A stretch of DNA of 64,000 nucleotides from Methylobacterium sp. J-068. Its GTDB lineage: Bacteria > Pseudomonadota > Alphaproteobacteria > Rhizobiales > Beijerinckiaceae. Positions within the stretch are counted from its first letter, which is position 1. Each line of letters starts with the position of its first letter. Of this stretch, positions 1 to 9,047 are shown in pieces. The stretch is from positions 1 to 64,000 of the forward strand of contig NZ_JAKSXY010000122.1 of the NCBI RefSeq assembly GCF_022829445.1. Reading direction: 5' to 3'. The position numbers were made by a program, and so were the translations under genes. The notes below the pieces were generated by a model. It was not told the origin of the DNA and made no database searches. It saw only the letters and a list, made by a program, of their open reading frames with translations.

Positions 1-2232
1 GGCGCCCATCTCGCCCAGGATCGTGCGGCTGTCGATCTTGCTGGTCACCTGGAAGGAGATCCGGGTCGGGAAGTTCGCCTTGATCGTGCCCGTGATCACG
101 TCCACCGACGGACGCTGCGTGGCCATGATCAGGTGGATGCCGGCCGCGCGTGCCATCTGGGCCAGACGCTGGATCGCCCCCTCGATGTCCTTGCCCGCCA
201 CCATCATCAGGTCGGCCATCTCGTCGACCACGATCACGATGTAGGGCAGCGCCGAGAGGTCCATCTCCTCCGTCTCGTAGACGGCCTCGCCGGTCTCCCG
301 GTCGAAGCCCGTCTGCACGGTCCGGGTCAGGATCTCGCCGCGCCCGCGCGCCTCGGCGAGGCGGGCATTGAAGCCGTCGATGTTGCGCACACCGACCTTC
401 GACATCTTCTTGTAGCGCTCCTCCATCTCGCGCACGGCCCATTTGAGGGCGATCACCGCCTTCTTCGGGTCGGTGACGACGGGCGAGAGCAGGTGCGGGA
501 TGCCGTCATAGACCGACAGTTCCAGCATCTTGGGGTCGACCATGATGAGACGGCACTCCTCCGGCTTCATCCGGTAGAGGAGCGACAGGATCATTGTGTT
601 GATCGCCACCGACTTGCCCGAGCCCGTGGTGCCCGCCACCAGCAGGTGGGGCATCTTGGCGAGATCGGCGATGATCGGCTCGCCGCCGATGTTCTTGCCC
701 AGGCACAGGGCGAGGCTCTGCTTCGTCTCGGCGAAATCGGCAGAAGCGAGGAGTTCGCGCAGATAAACGGTCTCGCGCCGCGCATTCGGCAACTCGATGC
801 CGATGGCGTTGCGGCCGGGCACGACCGCGACGCGGGCCGAGACCGCCGACATCGAGCGGGCGATGTCGTCGGCGAGCGAGATCACGCGGCTCGACTTGGT
901 GCCGGGCGCAGGCTCCAGTTCGTAGAGCGTCACGACGGGACCGGGCCGCACCGCGAGGATGTCGCCGCGCACGCCAAAATCGCTGAGCGTCGCCTCCAGC
1001 AGGGTCGCGTTCTGCTCCAGGGCCTCCGACGAGATCTGGCTCGATGCGGGCAGGCGCGGCGCGTCGGCGAGGAGTTCCAGCGCGGGGTGCCGGTAATTCT
1101 CCGCATCCGGGTGCGGCGGCGGGGCGGCCCGGCGGACCGGGGCCGGAGCGGGCGGCGGCGATGGCGGAGCCACGCGCGAGCGGGCCGGCGCCGGAGTCTC
1201 GTCCTCGTGGGGTTCGTAGCGGTCGTCGGCCTCGTCCGCATCCTCGTCGTGCAGGATAGGAGCGGGTCGACGCTGCGGCACCGGCGCCGCCTGGGGACCT
1301 GGTTCGAAGACCGGCTCGCGCCGTCCGTCCGGAGAGGCGGCCGGGCGGGCGGCGGGCGCCTGCGTCGCCCAAGGCGCGTCCTCGGGAGCCGCGAAGGCAC
1401 GCTGCGCCGCGAGAGCCGGCGAGGCCCCCGCATAGGCGAGCGCGGTCGCGGCCGCGGCGCGCTCGGCGCGCCAATCGCCGATCCGGGCCGCCAACGCGGC
1501 CCGTCCACCCATGACGGCCTGGGCCATGGCACCGAGGGAGACGATGCCGAGGCTCGGCTCGTCGTCCTCGTAGCGCCCATCGTGGCTGGTATCCGGACGC
1601 CCGCGTCCGGTCTGGCGAGCCGGGACGGCCGGGGGATCGTAGGCATCCTCCTCCTCGGCTTCGGCTTCGCCGACCCGGCAGGCCCCGGTGAGGCAGAGAA
1701 TCGCGACGCCCGCGAACAGGAAGCCCGCGAACCCCAGGAACGGTGTCGCGACGATGCCCAGCATGGTCCGGGCGGTATGCATCAGCGCGTCCCCGGCGAC
1801 TCCGCCGAGCCCCGTGGGAAGCGGCCAGCGCGCGGTGGAGGGCAGCGCGCTCGCGACCGCGCTCGCCGCGAAGAAGCCGATGATCCAGAGGGTCAGGCGC
1901 AGGCCCCCGCGCGGGAGCATGCGCGAGCGCATGAGCTGGAGCCCCCACAAGGCCGGCGGCAGCACGAAGGCGAGCGAGCCGAGACCGAGGAGCTGCATCG
2001 CGAGGTCGGAGACCACGGCGCCGCCGGTGCCGAGGACGTTGTGGGCGGGGTGATCCGTGGCGTGGTTGAGGCTCGGGTCGTCGATCGACCACGTCGCCAG
2101 GGCGACCGTCAGCGCGGTGGCACCGGCAAACAGCACGAGACCGCCTAACTCCGTCATCCGCTTGGCCAGGAACGGGCGAAAGCTGTCGACGAAGGTGTCG
2201 TAGGGCGATGCGGAACGGCGGAGCGAGCGCAT
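1..2232 (-). CDS. ftsK: DNA translocase FtsK, C-terminus outside window
   Basis: Septum-located, membrane-anchored motor that pumps DNA to resolve chromosome dimers and clear the closing septum. The frame is open from an ATG at 2232 to position 1, so 744 codons are visible and the stop lies beyond the window. Order: about four hydrophobic segments in residues 20-190, a Pro/Ala/Glu-rich linker (roughly 200-390), then the RecA-like motor with Walker A GTTGSGKS near residue 534 and Walker B IVIVVDEMADL near 665-675, followed by the conserved MATQRPSVDVITG stretch. The gamma DNA-reading domain would lie in the missing part. The linker is typical of the family. amtB and glnK lie upstream on the same strand, an arrangement I recall from other Rhizobiales. 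The start is inferred from the N-terminal pattern preceding TM1; no strong Shine-Dalgarno sequence is seen. Confidence 0.95.
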   Translation of the reverse strand, partial: MRSLRRSASPYDTFVDSFRPFLAKRMTELGGLVLFAGATALTVALATWSIDDPSLNHATDHPAHNVLGTGGAVVSDLAMQLLGLGSLAFVLPPALWGLQLMRSRMLPRGGLRLTLWIIGFFAASAVASALPSTARWPLPTGLGGVAGDALMHTARTMLGIVATPFLGFAGFLFAGVAILCLTGACRVGEAEAEEEDAYDPPAVPARQTGRGRPDTSHDGRYEDDEPSLGIVSLGAMAQAVMGGRAALAARIGDWRAERAAAATALAYAGASPALAAQRAFAAPEDAPWATQAPAARPAASPDGRREPVFEPGPQAAPVPQRRPAPILHDEDADEADDRYEPHEDETPAPARSRVAPPSPPPAPAPVRRAAPPPHPDAENYRHPALELLADAPRLPASSQISSEALEQNATLLEATLSDFGVRGDILAVRPGPVVTLYELEPAPGTKSSRVISLADDIARSMSAVSARVAVVPGRNAIGIELPNARRETVYLRELLASADFAETKQSLALCLGKNIGGEPIIADLAKMPHLLVAGTTGSGKSVAINTMILSLLYRMKPEECRLIMVDPKMLELSVYDGIPHLLSPVVTDPKKAVIALKWAVREMEERYKKMSKVGVRNIDGFNARLAEARGRGEILTRTVQTGFDRETGEAVYETEEMDLSALPYIVIVVDEMADLMMVAGKDIEGAIQRLAQMARAAGIHLIMATQRPSVDVITGTIKANFPTRISFQVTSKIDSRTILGEMGA

Positions 2233-2404
2233 ACGGAACCAGACGCGATGGGGAACTGTCCGGTAACGCTAACGTCCGTGAAGTTAACGGCTGGCTAAGG
2301 TTGAGACTTCCCTGCCGATCGCCCGGGGGATTCCTCGGTTTCGGGTGCGAGCCCGGCCCATTCACGCCCGAGCGTCACGAGCCGATTCCGTCGGTGAAAC
2401 GCGA

Positions 2405-2433
2405 AAGGCCCCGGTCACGGGGACCGGGGCCTT
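2405..2433 (-). terminator. Intrinsic terminator of amtB
   Basis: Perfect 12-bp inverted repeat (arms 2405-2416 and 2422-2433, AAGGCCCCGGTC with its complement) around a 5-nt loop, 30 bp beyond the amtB stop. On the minus strand the stem ends in a short TTT. It separates amtB from ftsK, so ftsK probably has its own promoter in 2233-2404. Confidence 0.75.
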
Positions 2434-2462
2434 CCTGGACGGCGCGTGCGCCGTCGCGGGTC

Positions 2463-3968
2463 TCAGTAGTTGTAGGCGCGCTCGCCGTGGTCGGCGATGT
2501 CGAGGCCTTCGCGCTCTTCGTCCTGGGTCACGCGCAGGCCGATGGTGAGATCGACGAGCTTGTACAGGATGGCGGAGCCGACGCCCGACCACACGATGGT
2601 GAAGCCGACCGCCTTGAGCTGGCTCATCAGCGCGGCCGCCGTCTCGTAGGTTCCGACCGCGAGTTCACCCGGCTTGGAGGTGTAGTCGGGCAGGCCGACG
2701 CCGCCGAACTCGGTGTTCACGAGGATACCCGTGGCGATGGCGCCCAGGATGCCGCCGATGCAGTGCACGCCGAACACGTCGAGGGAGTCGTCGTAGCCGA
2801 GCGCGTTCTTCACCGTGGAGCACATGATGAAGCAGACCGCGCCGGCGACGAGGCCGAGGACGATCGAGCCCATCGGGCCCGCGAAACCGGCGGCCGGGGT
2901 CACGGCGACGAGGCCCGCGATGGCGCCCGACAGCATGCCGAGGAGGGACGGCTTGCCCTTCAGCATCCACTCCACGAACAGCCAGGAGATGGCGGCGGCG
3001 GCGGTGGCCACGAAGGTGTTGAGCATGGCCATGGCGGCGGTGCCGTTGGACTCGAGGTTGGAGCCGGCGTTGAAGCCGAACCAGCCGACCCACAGCAGCG
3101 AGGCGCCGATGGAGGTCATGGTCAGGGAGTGCGGGGCGAGCAGGTCACGGCCGTAGCCGATGCGCTTGCCGAGCATGAGGCAGCCGACGAAGCCCGCGAT
3201 ACCGGCATTGATGTGCACCACGGTGCCGCCGGCGAAGTCGAGGGCGCCCCACTTGAAGAGCATGCCCGCATCGGCGTTCACCGCGTCGAGGGCCGCCTGC
3301 GCGGTGGCCTTCGAGGCGTCGTCGGTGGCGGCGGCAAGCGCCTTGGCGGCGTTGCCGACCGCATCCGGGCCGCCCCAGTACCAGACCATGTGCGCCATCG
3401 GGAAGTAGATCAGCGTGGTCCAGAGGATCATGAACACGACCAGCGCCGAGAACTTCATCCGCTCGGCGAAGGCGCCGACGATGAGGGCCGGGGTGATCAT
3501 CGCGAACGTCATCTGGAAGCAGATGTAGACGTACTCGGGGATCACGACGCCGTTCGAGAAGGTGGCGACCGTGGAGTTCGGGTCGATGCCCTTCAGGAAG
3601 GCCTTCGAGAAGCCGCCGACGAAGTCGTTGAGGCCGCCGCCGTTGGTGAAGGCGAGGCTGTAGCCGAAGATCACGAACAGCAGGCAGGAGATGCAGGCGA
3701 TGGCGAAGACCTGCGTCAGCACCGAGAGCATGTTCTTGGTGCGCACGAGGCCGCCGTAGAACAGCGCCAGGCCCGGCACGACCATCAGCAGCACCAGGGC
3801 GCTGGAGATGAGCATCCAGGCGGTGTCGCCCTTGTTCGGCACGGGCGCGGCGCTCGCGGCGGCCGGGACGGCCTCCGTCGTCGGCGTCTGCGCAAGGGAT
3901 GGCTCGATGAACAGGAGCGCCAGCGCGGCGCCTCCCAGCCCGAGCGCCAGGGCATTGCGAAGCTTCAT
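2463..3968 (-). CDS. amtB: Ammonium transporter AmtB
   Basis: Inner-membrane ammonium channel of the Amt/Rh family, 501 aa. An N-terminal signal peptide (residues 1-26, ending SLAQ) is followed by about 11 transmembrane helices. The twin pore histidines are recognisable as VVHINAG (H252) and FGVHCIGG (H402), and the signature DFAGGTVVHINAG is intact. An Ala-rich insertion at about residues 204-236 lies in an external loop. The C-terminal cytoplasmic tail (DEEREGLDIADHGERAYNY) is the segment that binds PII proteins. It follows glnK on the same strand with a 106-bp gap, the usual glnK-amtB arrangement, so the two proteins probably act together: GlnK blocks the channel when nitrogen is plentiful. 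The family assignment is certain; regulation is inferred from the locus. Confidence 0.97.
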   Translation of the reverse strand: MKLRNALALGLGGAALALLFIEPSLAQTPTTEAVPAAASAAPVPNKGDTAWMLISSALVLLMVVPGLALFYGGLVRTKNMLSVLTQVFAIACISCLLFVIFGYSLAFTNGGGLNDFVGGFSKAFLKGIDPNSTVATFSNGVVIPEYVYICFQMTFAMITPALIVGAFAERMKFSALVVFMILWTTLIYFPMAHMVWYWGGPDAVGNAAKALAAATDDASKATAQAALDAVNADAGMLFKWGALDFAGGTVVHINAGIAGFVGCLMLGKRIGYGRDLLAPHSLTMTSIGASLLWVGWFGFNAGSNLESNGTAAMAMLNTFVATAAAAISWLFVEWMLKGKPSLLGMLSGAIAGLVAVTPAAGFAGPMGSIVLGLVAGAVCFIMCSTVKNALGYDDSLDVFGVHCIGGILGAIATGILVNTEFGGVGLPDYTSKPGELAVGTYETAAALMSQLKAVGFTIVWSGVGSAILYKLVDLTIGLRVTQDEEREGLDIADHGERAYNY

Positions 3969-4074
3969 GGAAACGAGACTCCCGATCGCGGTGCGATGCT
4001 GATGTGGAAGGGTTGGCGGTTTCGAGGGATGGCTCGAAGGATTGCCGGACGAGGCCGCCCGGAAAGGCGCCGCC

Positions 4075-4413
4075 TCAGAGGGCGTCGGCGTCGGTCTCGC
4101 CGGTGCGGATGCGGACGGCCTTCTCGAGGGGAACGACGAAGATCTTGCCGTCGCCGATCTGGCCGGTGCGCGCGGCGGCGGCGATCGCGTCGATGACGCT
4201 CCCCGTCAGGTCGGCCGCGACCGCGACCTCGATCTTCAGCTTCGGCAGGAAGCTCACGGCGTACTCGGCCCCACGATAGATCTCGGTATGGCCTTTCTGG
4301 CGGCCGTAGCCCTTGACCTCGGTGACGGTGAGGCCGTGAACGCCGATGCCGGTGAGGGCGTCGCGGACCTCCTCCAGCTTGAACGGCTTGATGATGGCCA
4401 TCACGATTTTCAT
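4075..4413 (-). CDS. glnK: Nitrogen regulatory protein PII, GlnK type
   Basis: 112-aa trimeric PII signal protein that reports 2-oxoglutarate, ATP/ADP and glutamine status. The uridylylation tyrosine is present as Y51 in the T-loop (EIYRGAEYAV), and the C-terminal signature IGDGKIFVVPLEKAVRIRTGE is intact. The length is standard. Start ATG 4413 is preceded by an AAGGGGG ribosome site about 9 nt upstream. Directly upstream of amtB, so its likely partner is that channel. A possible sigma-54 promoter lies about 160 bp upstream, consistent with NtrC-type control known for glnK-amtB, though the -12 element is imperfect. Confidence 0.96.
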   Translation of the reverse strand: MKIVMAIIKPFKLEEVRDALTGIGVHGLTVTEVKGYGRQKGHTEIYRGAEYAVSFLPKLKIEVAVAADLTGSVIDAIAAAARTGQIGDGKIFVVPLEKAVRIRTGETDADAL

Positions 4414-4570
4414 GGGCGACGCCCCCTTGGCTTGCGAGTGAATGTGCGAGTGAATTCGGCTGTGGTGAAACGAGCGTGAGTGAAGGCCGCCGTTCGGCGC
4501 ACCTCTCGGCGCGGCACGATCGGCGAAGCCGGCGCGCCGAGGTTTGCGGCCCCGTGCGCTCGCCCCACTT

Positions 4571-4588
4571 ATTCAAGGACTATGCCAA
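4571..4588 (-). promoter_or_regulatory. Possible sigma-54 promoter of glnK-amtB
   Basis: On the minus strand the sequence TTGGCATAGTCCTTGAAT matches the -24 element (TGGCA) and has TTGAA where the -12 consensus has TTGCA/T, at the correct 10-nt GG-to-GA spacing. The match is one base off at the normally invariant GC, so it is only a candidate. It lies in the 337-bp gap 4414-4750, which otherwise shows no gene. Confidence 0.4.
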
Positions 4589-4750
4589 GCGGAACTTTTT
4601 CCCGTTCCGCCATTCTGCCCAAGAAGTGGCCGCGGACTGATGGCCGAACCGGCGATCGTCCCGCCAAGTTTGCATTTCGATTGAACAAAGTGATGACGAA
4701 ATAGGCACGGGAGGCCCATTGTCCTGGAGGACAGCCTCTCGACGTCGACG

Positions 4751-5629
4751 TCAGACCCCCGTACGGCGCGGGCGGATCATGCCTTCCTGGGCGACCGAAG
4801 CCACGAGCGTACCGTCACGGCTGAAGATCTGGCCACGCGCGAAACCACGGGCTCCCTCGGCGCTCGGGCTGTCCTGCGCGTAGAGCAGCCATTCGTCGGC
4901 GCGGAACGGACGGTGGAACCACAGGGCGTGATCCAGACTGGCGGACTGGATCTCCGGATCGAACACCGTTTGCCCGTGCGGGATCAGGGTCGCGTCGAGG
5001 AGCGTCATGTCGGAGGCGTAAGCCAGGACCGCGCGATGAACCGCCGGATCGTCCGGCAGACGGTCCACGGCCCGCATCCAGACGTGGAAGCGCGGATCGC
5101 GCGGGGCGCGGCGAAGGTAGCGCTCGATCTCGACCGGACGCAGTTCGATCGGGCGACGCCGGCCGAAATAGGAGAGGATCGGCGCCGGAATCGCCAAACC
5201 AAGGCGCTCGGCCTCCTCGGTGGCGGCGGGGGCCTCCGGAACCGCCTCGGGCGGCGGCACATCCGGCATGGCCGCCTGGTGCGAGGCACCCGCCTCGGCA
5301 TCGTGATAGGAGACGGACATCGAGAAGATCGGGCGGTCGTGCTGGTGCGCCACCACCCGGCGGGTGGCGAAGCTGCGCCCGTCGCGAATGCGTTCCACCG
5401 CGTAATCGATCGGTGCCTTCGGATCGCCGCCCAACAGGAAATAGGCGTGCAGCGAGTGGGGCGGCCGACTCTCGGGCACCGTGCGCGAGGCCGCGACCAG
5501 GGCCTGTGCCACGACCTGCCCCCCGAACACCCGGAACCACCCGGTCTGCAGGCTCTCCCCTCGAAAAAGGTCCGGCCGCAGGGGCTCCAGATCGAGGATG
5601 TCGAGGAGTTCGGTGACGATGCCTGCCAT
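4751..5629 (-). CDS. tesB: Acyl-CoA thioesterase II (TesB)
   Basis: Hydrolyses acyl-CoA to free fatty acid and CoA; double hot-dog fold, 292 aa from the chosen ATG at 5629, which has AGGAAGG 6 nt upstream. A longer frame reaches 5686 but lacks a better ribosome site. The N-terminal hot-dog contains GWFRVFGGQVVAQAL. The C-terminal half holds the TesB triad region: SDMTLLD (Asp), a Ser/Thr following it, and SLDHALWFHRPFRADEW with the later Gln in ARGQIF. It lies between glnK and the divergently transcribed monooxygenase, as I recall from other Rhizobiales. The substrate range cannot be read from the sequence. Confidence 0.93.
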   Translation of the reverse strand: MAGIVTELLDILDLEPLRPDLFRGESLQTGWFRVFGGQVVAQALVAASRTVPESRPPHSLHAYFLLGGDPKAPIDYAVERIRDGRSFATRRVVAHQHDRPIFSMSVSYHDAEAGASHQAAMPDVPPPEAVPEAPAATEEAERLGLAIPAPILSYFGRRRPIELRPVEIERYLRRAPRDPRFHVWMRAVDRLPDDPAVHRAVLAYASDMTLLDATLIPHGQTVFDPEIQSASLDHALWFHRPFRADEWLLYAQDSPSAEGARGFARGQIFSRDGTLVASVAQEGMIRPRRTGV

Positions 5630-5853
5630 TCGGCCTTCCTGGTCGATCGCTCGCCCCCGGAACGGGGTGGCCGGGGCGCCGCGCAAAATCCTTCACATGT
5701 GAACGATCTCGAAGGCAAGGTTCGAGCAGGCAAGGCTCGATGAGAGGCCGATCGCCGTGTCGCGATCCCGGACCGGATCGCGACCCTGATGCGTTGCCCC
5801 CGGCGGCCAGGAATGTCACTCCGATCGCGCAGCGAGGCTTTGTGGGCAACGGC

Positions 5854-7140
5854 ATGAGCGGTCAGGTCATGGGTGAAACGGGGACGCGCGCGGGTCGGCG
5901 CAGCATCGTGATCGCCGGAGCCGGAATCCCGGGCCTCACCCTCGCGCTCGCCCTGGCCCAGGCGAACGGCGCCGCCCTCTCCGTGACCCTGTGCGACCCG
6001 AGCCTCGGCACCGGAGCGGCCCGCCATGCCGGGCGTGCCTATGCGGTGGCGGCCGGTGGCCGCCGCATGCTCGCGCGCCTCGGCATCTGGGAGGCGGCGA
6101 GCCGCGCGGCACAGCCCATCCGCGAGATGGTGGTGAGCGACAGCCGCCTCGCGGACCCGATCCGTCCGGTCTTTCTCACCTTCGCGCAGGATCATGCCGG
6201 CCAGGACGCCGAGGCCGATGCGCCCTTCGCCCACATGGTGGAGGCCGAGCCGCTGGCCGCGGCATTGCTGGCCGCCGCCGAGCGGGCCGGGGTGACGTTC
6301 GAGAACCACGGGATCGTCGAAGCGACGCCGGCGGGGGGCGTCACCCGCATCGCGCTGAGCGGTGGGCGGATGCTGGAAGCAGCCCTCCTCGTCGCGGCCG
6401 ATGGGGGCCGATCGCGCCTGCGCGAGGCCGCCAAGATCGGCTGGGTCGGCTGGTCCTACCCGCAGATGGGTCTCGTCGCCACGATCGGCCACGCGCGCGA
6501 TCACGAGGGCCGGGCCTACGAGCACTTCCTGCCGGGCGGCCCCTTCGCGATCCTGCCCCTGGTGAATGGCGGTGCCCTCGGGCACCGCTCGTCCATCGTC
6601 TGGACGGAGCGGGCCGCCGATGTGCCGGCGCTGACGGGCGGCGGTCCGGAGGAGACCTTGGCCGAGATCGAGCGGCGGTTCGGCCTCAATTTCGGGCGCC
6701 TGGTCCTGGAGCGGGGACCGAGCGCGCATCCCCTCGCCTTCGGCCTCGCCCGCAGCTTTCGGGGCGAGCGGCTGGCGCTCCTCGGAGACGCGGCGCACGT
6801 CATCCATCCGATCGCCGGCCAGGGGCTCAACCTCGGATTGGCCGGGGCCGCGGTGCTGGCGGAGGCGGTGACGGACGCCCTGCGCCTCGGCCTCGATCCC
6901 GGCAGCCGAGACGTGCTGCGGCACTACGAGCGGGAGCGCCGCTTCGACACCCTGGCGATGGGTGCGATGACGGACGGGCTCAACCGTCTGTTCTCCAACG
7001 ACGTGCTGCCCCTGCGCCTCGCGCGCGATCTCGGCCTCGGCCTCGTGGACCGGCTGCCGGCGCTCAAGCGCCTGTTCATCGGCGAGGCGGCCGCCTCGCG
7101 CGGATCGCTGCCGCGCCTCCTGCGCGGCGAGGCACTCTGA
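5854..7140 (+). CDS. UbiH/UbiF/COQ6-family FAD monooxygenase
   Basis: Flavoprotein hydroxylase of the UbiH/COQ6 type, 428 aa from ATG 5854 (upstream codons to 5740 are open but lack the conserved start). Visible: Rossmann dinucleotide motif IVIAGAGIPGL near residue 18, the DG motif LLVAADGGRSRLRE in the middle, and the second FAD motif LALLGDAAHVIHPIAGQGLNLGL near 310-332, which is the family's ubiH/COQ6 signature. It probably hydroxylates the ubiquinone ring; which ring position (C5, C6 or C1) cannot be decided from sequence alone. It is divergent from tesB and the two share the 224-bp region 5630-5853. A GC hairpin lies just after the stop. Confidence 0.88.
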   Translation: MSGQVMGETGTRAGRRSIVIAGAGIPGLTLALALAQANGAALSVTLCDPSLGTGAARHAGRAYAVAAGGRRMLARLGIWEAASRAAQPIREMVVSDSRLADPIRPVFLTFAQDHAGQDAEADAPFAHMVEAEPLAAALLAAAERAGVTFENHGIVEATPAGGVTRIALSGGRMLEAALLVAADGGRSRLREAAKIGWVGWSYPQMGLVATIGHARDHEGRAYEHFLPGGPFAILPLVNGGALGHRSSIVWTERAADVPALTGGGPEETLAEIERRFGLNFGRLVLERGPSAHPLAFGLARSFRGERLALLGDAAHVIHPIAGQGLNLGLAGAAVLAEAVTDALRLGLDPGSRDVLRHYERERRFDTLAMGAMTDGLNRLFSNDVLPLRLARDLGLGLVDRLPALKRLFIGEAAASRGSLPRLLRGEAL

Positions 7141-7148
7141 AAACCAGA

Positions 7149-7182
7149 ACGGCGACCCTCCCCGTTCGGGAAAGGTCGCCGT
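7149..7182. terminator. Hairpin between converging monooxygenase and ppa genes
   Basis: Nine-base inverted repeat ACGGCGACC (7149-7157) / GGTCGCCGT (7174-7182) with a smaller CCCG/CGGG hairpin in the loop. It lies in the gap between two converging genes. There is no U-run on either strand, so termination efficiency is uncertain. Confidence 0.45.
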
Positions 7183-7237
7183 CGATGCCACGGTCGCAGT
7201 CCCCGTACGGGCCTGGATCGCGTTTCGTCTACCTTGC

Positions 7238-7786
7238 TTACTTGGCCTTGGCGGCCTTGTTGGCCTTCTCGCGCTCGATGCCCTCGAGGATCAGGCGGTG
7301 CGCCTCTTCCTTGCCGCCCCAGCGCTTGATCTTCACCCACTTGCCGGGCTCCAGATCCTTGTAGTGCTCGAAGAAGTGCTGGATCTGGTGGATCGTGATG
7401 TCGGGCAGGTCGGTGTAGTTCTCGATCCGGTCGTAGCGCATGGTCAGGTGGCGCGACGGCACGGCGATGATCTTCTCGTCCTCACCCGAATTGTCCTCCA
7501 TCACGAGGACGCCGATCGGCCGGGCGCTGATGATCGCGCCGGGGGCGATGGCGCGCGTGTTGGCCACCAGCACGTCGCACGGGTCACCGTCCCCCGACAG
7601 GGTGTGGGGGATGAAGCCGTAGTTCCCCGGGTAATGCATCGCCGTATAGAGGAAGCGGTCGACGACGAGCGCACCGGCTTCCTTGTCCATCTCGTACTTG
7701 ATCGGATCGCCACCGATCGGCACCTCGATGATGACGTTGACGTCGTCCGGCGGATTCTTGCCGATCGAGACCGCATCGATGATCAT
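7238..7786 (-). CDS. ppa: Inorganic pyrophosphatase, family I
   Basis: Soluble Mg-dependent enzyme splitting pyrophosphate to two phosphates, pulling biosynthetic reactions forward. 182 aa, close to the usual 175-180. The signature DGDPCD (residues 66-71) carries the metal-binding aspartates; the upstream Lys/Glu residues (EVPIGGDPIKYEMDK) and YPGNYGFIP are standard. The tail is Lys/Ala-rich (EREKANKAAKAK). Monocistronic between the converging monooxygenase and a small membrane-protein gene. No unusual features. Confidence 0.97.
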   Translation of the reverse strand: MIIDAVSIGKNPPDDVNVIIEVPIGGDPIKYEMDKEAGALVVDRFLYTAMHYPGNYGFIPHTLSGDGDPCDVLVANTRAIAPGAIISARPIGVLVMEDNSGEDEKIIAVPSRHLTMRYDRIENYTDLPDITIHQIQHFFEHYKDLEPGKWVKIKRWGGKEEAHRLILEGIEREKANKAAKAK

Positions 7787-7912
7787 GACGTGTGCTCCCG
7801 GAATACGGGCGTTGAAACCCCGCTGCCCGGTCTCTTAAGGCCCTTCGGCCGTGAAGGAAATCGTCCCGTCGGCCAGGGCGCGACGTTTGCGCGAAAATGT
7901 CGGGCTCCGCCT

Positions 7913-8242
7913 TCAGGAACGATCCGACGGCCCGGAACGCCGCCGCCAGGCCTGGACCAGCCGCGCCCAGGCGCGCTCGATCCAGCGCGCTGCGTGCTCC
8001 AGCGGAACCTTCAGGCCCGGCACGTCCTGGGCGAGCAGGGCCAAGCCGACGGGCAGCATCCACAGGCCGAGAACGGGCAGGATCGAGAAGATGCCGCCGA
8101 GGATGAACAGGAAGGCGGCGGCGAGACGAATCCAGACGCGCGAGGGCTCGCGCAGCCAGTCGACGGCGCGGCGCAAGCGATCCGGCAGCTTCGCGCTGAG
8201 CGCGTCGACGCGCCTGTCCCAGTCCTGCGGGGTGACATTCAT
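7913..8242 (-). CDS. Small membrane protein of unknown function
   Basis: 109 aa from ATG 8242 (MNVTPQDWDRR). A polar N-terminal part (1-38) is followed by a hydrophobic stretch at about 39-70 with two short hydrophobic runs (AAAFLFILGGIFSILPVLGLW), then a basic, amphipathic tail (ERAWARLVQAWRRR). Similar short proteins are annotated as hypothetical transmembrane proteins in Rhizobiales, but I know no function. It lies between ppa and a GNAT gene, all on the minus strand. An in-frame upstream extension to 8314 exists and looks non-coding. Confidence 0.7.
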   Translation of the reverse strand: MNVTPQDWDRRVDALSAKLPDRLRRAVDWLREPSRVWIRLAAAFLFILGGIFSILPVLGLWMLPVGLALLAQDVPGLKVPLEHAARWIERAWARLVQAWRRRSGPSDRS

Positions 8243-8327
8243 CCGGCGACCCGACCTCTCCCGTGACGCCCGGATCTGTCCGGGCGAGCCGGCAGGAGAT
8301 GGTGTCGCTTCCACCCGTTCGCGAGGT

Positions 8328-8834
8328 TCAGCCGAAGCGAAACCCGATTTTCGGCAGCACTGCGCCGGCGATACGGTCGACGGAACGCGCCGCTTCGACG
8401 CCGCCGAGACCCGCGTAGAAGCTCAGCGCGCGCGCGTTCTCCTCGAGGGCCCAGACGCCCGCATCGGCGAGGCCGTGGTCGGCCAGATCGTTGCGGATGG
8501 CCCGGAACAGGCGCCGGCCGAGGCCGAGGCCCTGGTGATCGGGGCGGATATAGAGCTCGTCGATCTCGCCGGCGGCACGAAGCAGGCGCCCGCGCGCGGG
8601 TCCGTAGACGGCATAGCCGACCACCGCCTCCCCGGTATCGACCACGACGAGCGGCCGGTTGCGCTGGGCGGCCCCGAGCCACCATTGCGAGCTGCGTTGC
8701 GAGATCATCCGTTCCAGGGCGACGCCCGGAATGATCCCGCGATAGGCCTCGCGCCAGGTCTCGTCGAACAGGTCGGCGATACGGTCCGCGTCGGCCGGGC
8801 GGGCACGGCGGAGGCTGATGGTGCTCGTACGCAT
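8328..8834 (-). CDS. GNAT-family N-acetyltransferase
   Basis: 168 aa. Transfers an acetyl group from acetyl-CoA to an unknown amine. The acetyl-CoA pyrophosphate loop is clear: IDELYIRPDHQGLGLGRRLF (residues 91-110, R/Q-x-x-G-x-G/A pattern), followed by the motif-B stretch ALEENARALSFYAGLGG. ATG 8834 begins MRTSTISLRRARPADADRIA, the usual GNAT beta-1 start. The frame continues upstream to 10139 only because of high GC; that part is not a gene. Confidence 0.88.
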   Translation of the reverse strand: MRTSTISLRRARPADADRIADLFDETWREAYRGIIPGVALERMISQRSSQWWLGAAQRNRPLVVVDTGEAVVGYAVYGPARGRLLRAAGEIDELYIRPDHQGLGLGRRLFRAIRNDLADHGLADAGVWALEENARALSFYAGLGGVEAARSVDRIAGAVLPKIGFRFG

Positions 8835-9047
8835 GACGGTTCCCCGCGCTCGAAGAAACGAATGACGGTTCGCATCGGTGTCGATCACCGCATCGGAGGT
8901 GACGATCCGGGCGAAGACAAGGCGACCTTTGCCAACGCAAGGTCGATGCCGGACATTACTCCTTGGAAGTGCCGCTGGTTTGCCGTGGCCGTGCCCCGCT
9001 GTTAGAGCCGGGCCTCGATCCCATCCCGCATCGGTACCGCCACCCCC

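Noticed and set aside
133..2148. 671-codon open frame on the plus strand opposite ftsK
   Set aside because: Arg/Gly/Asp/His-rich composition of a GC-rich antisense shadow; the minus strand carries an unmistakable FtsK.
2208..4196. 662-codon plus-strand frame opposite amtB-glnK
   Set aside because: Low-complexity shadow; AmtB and GlnK motifs on the other strand are decisive.
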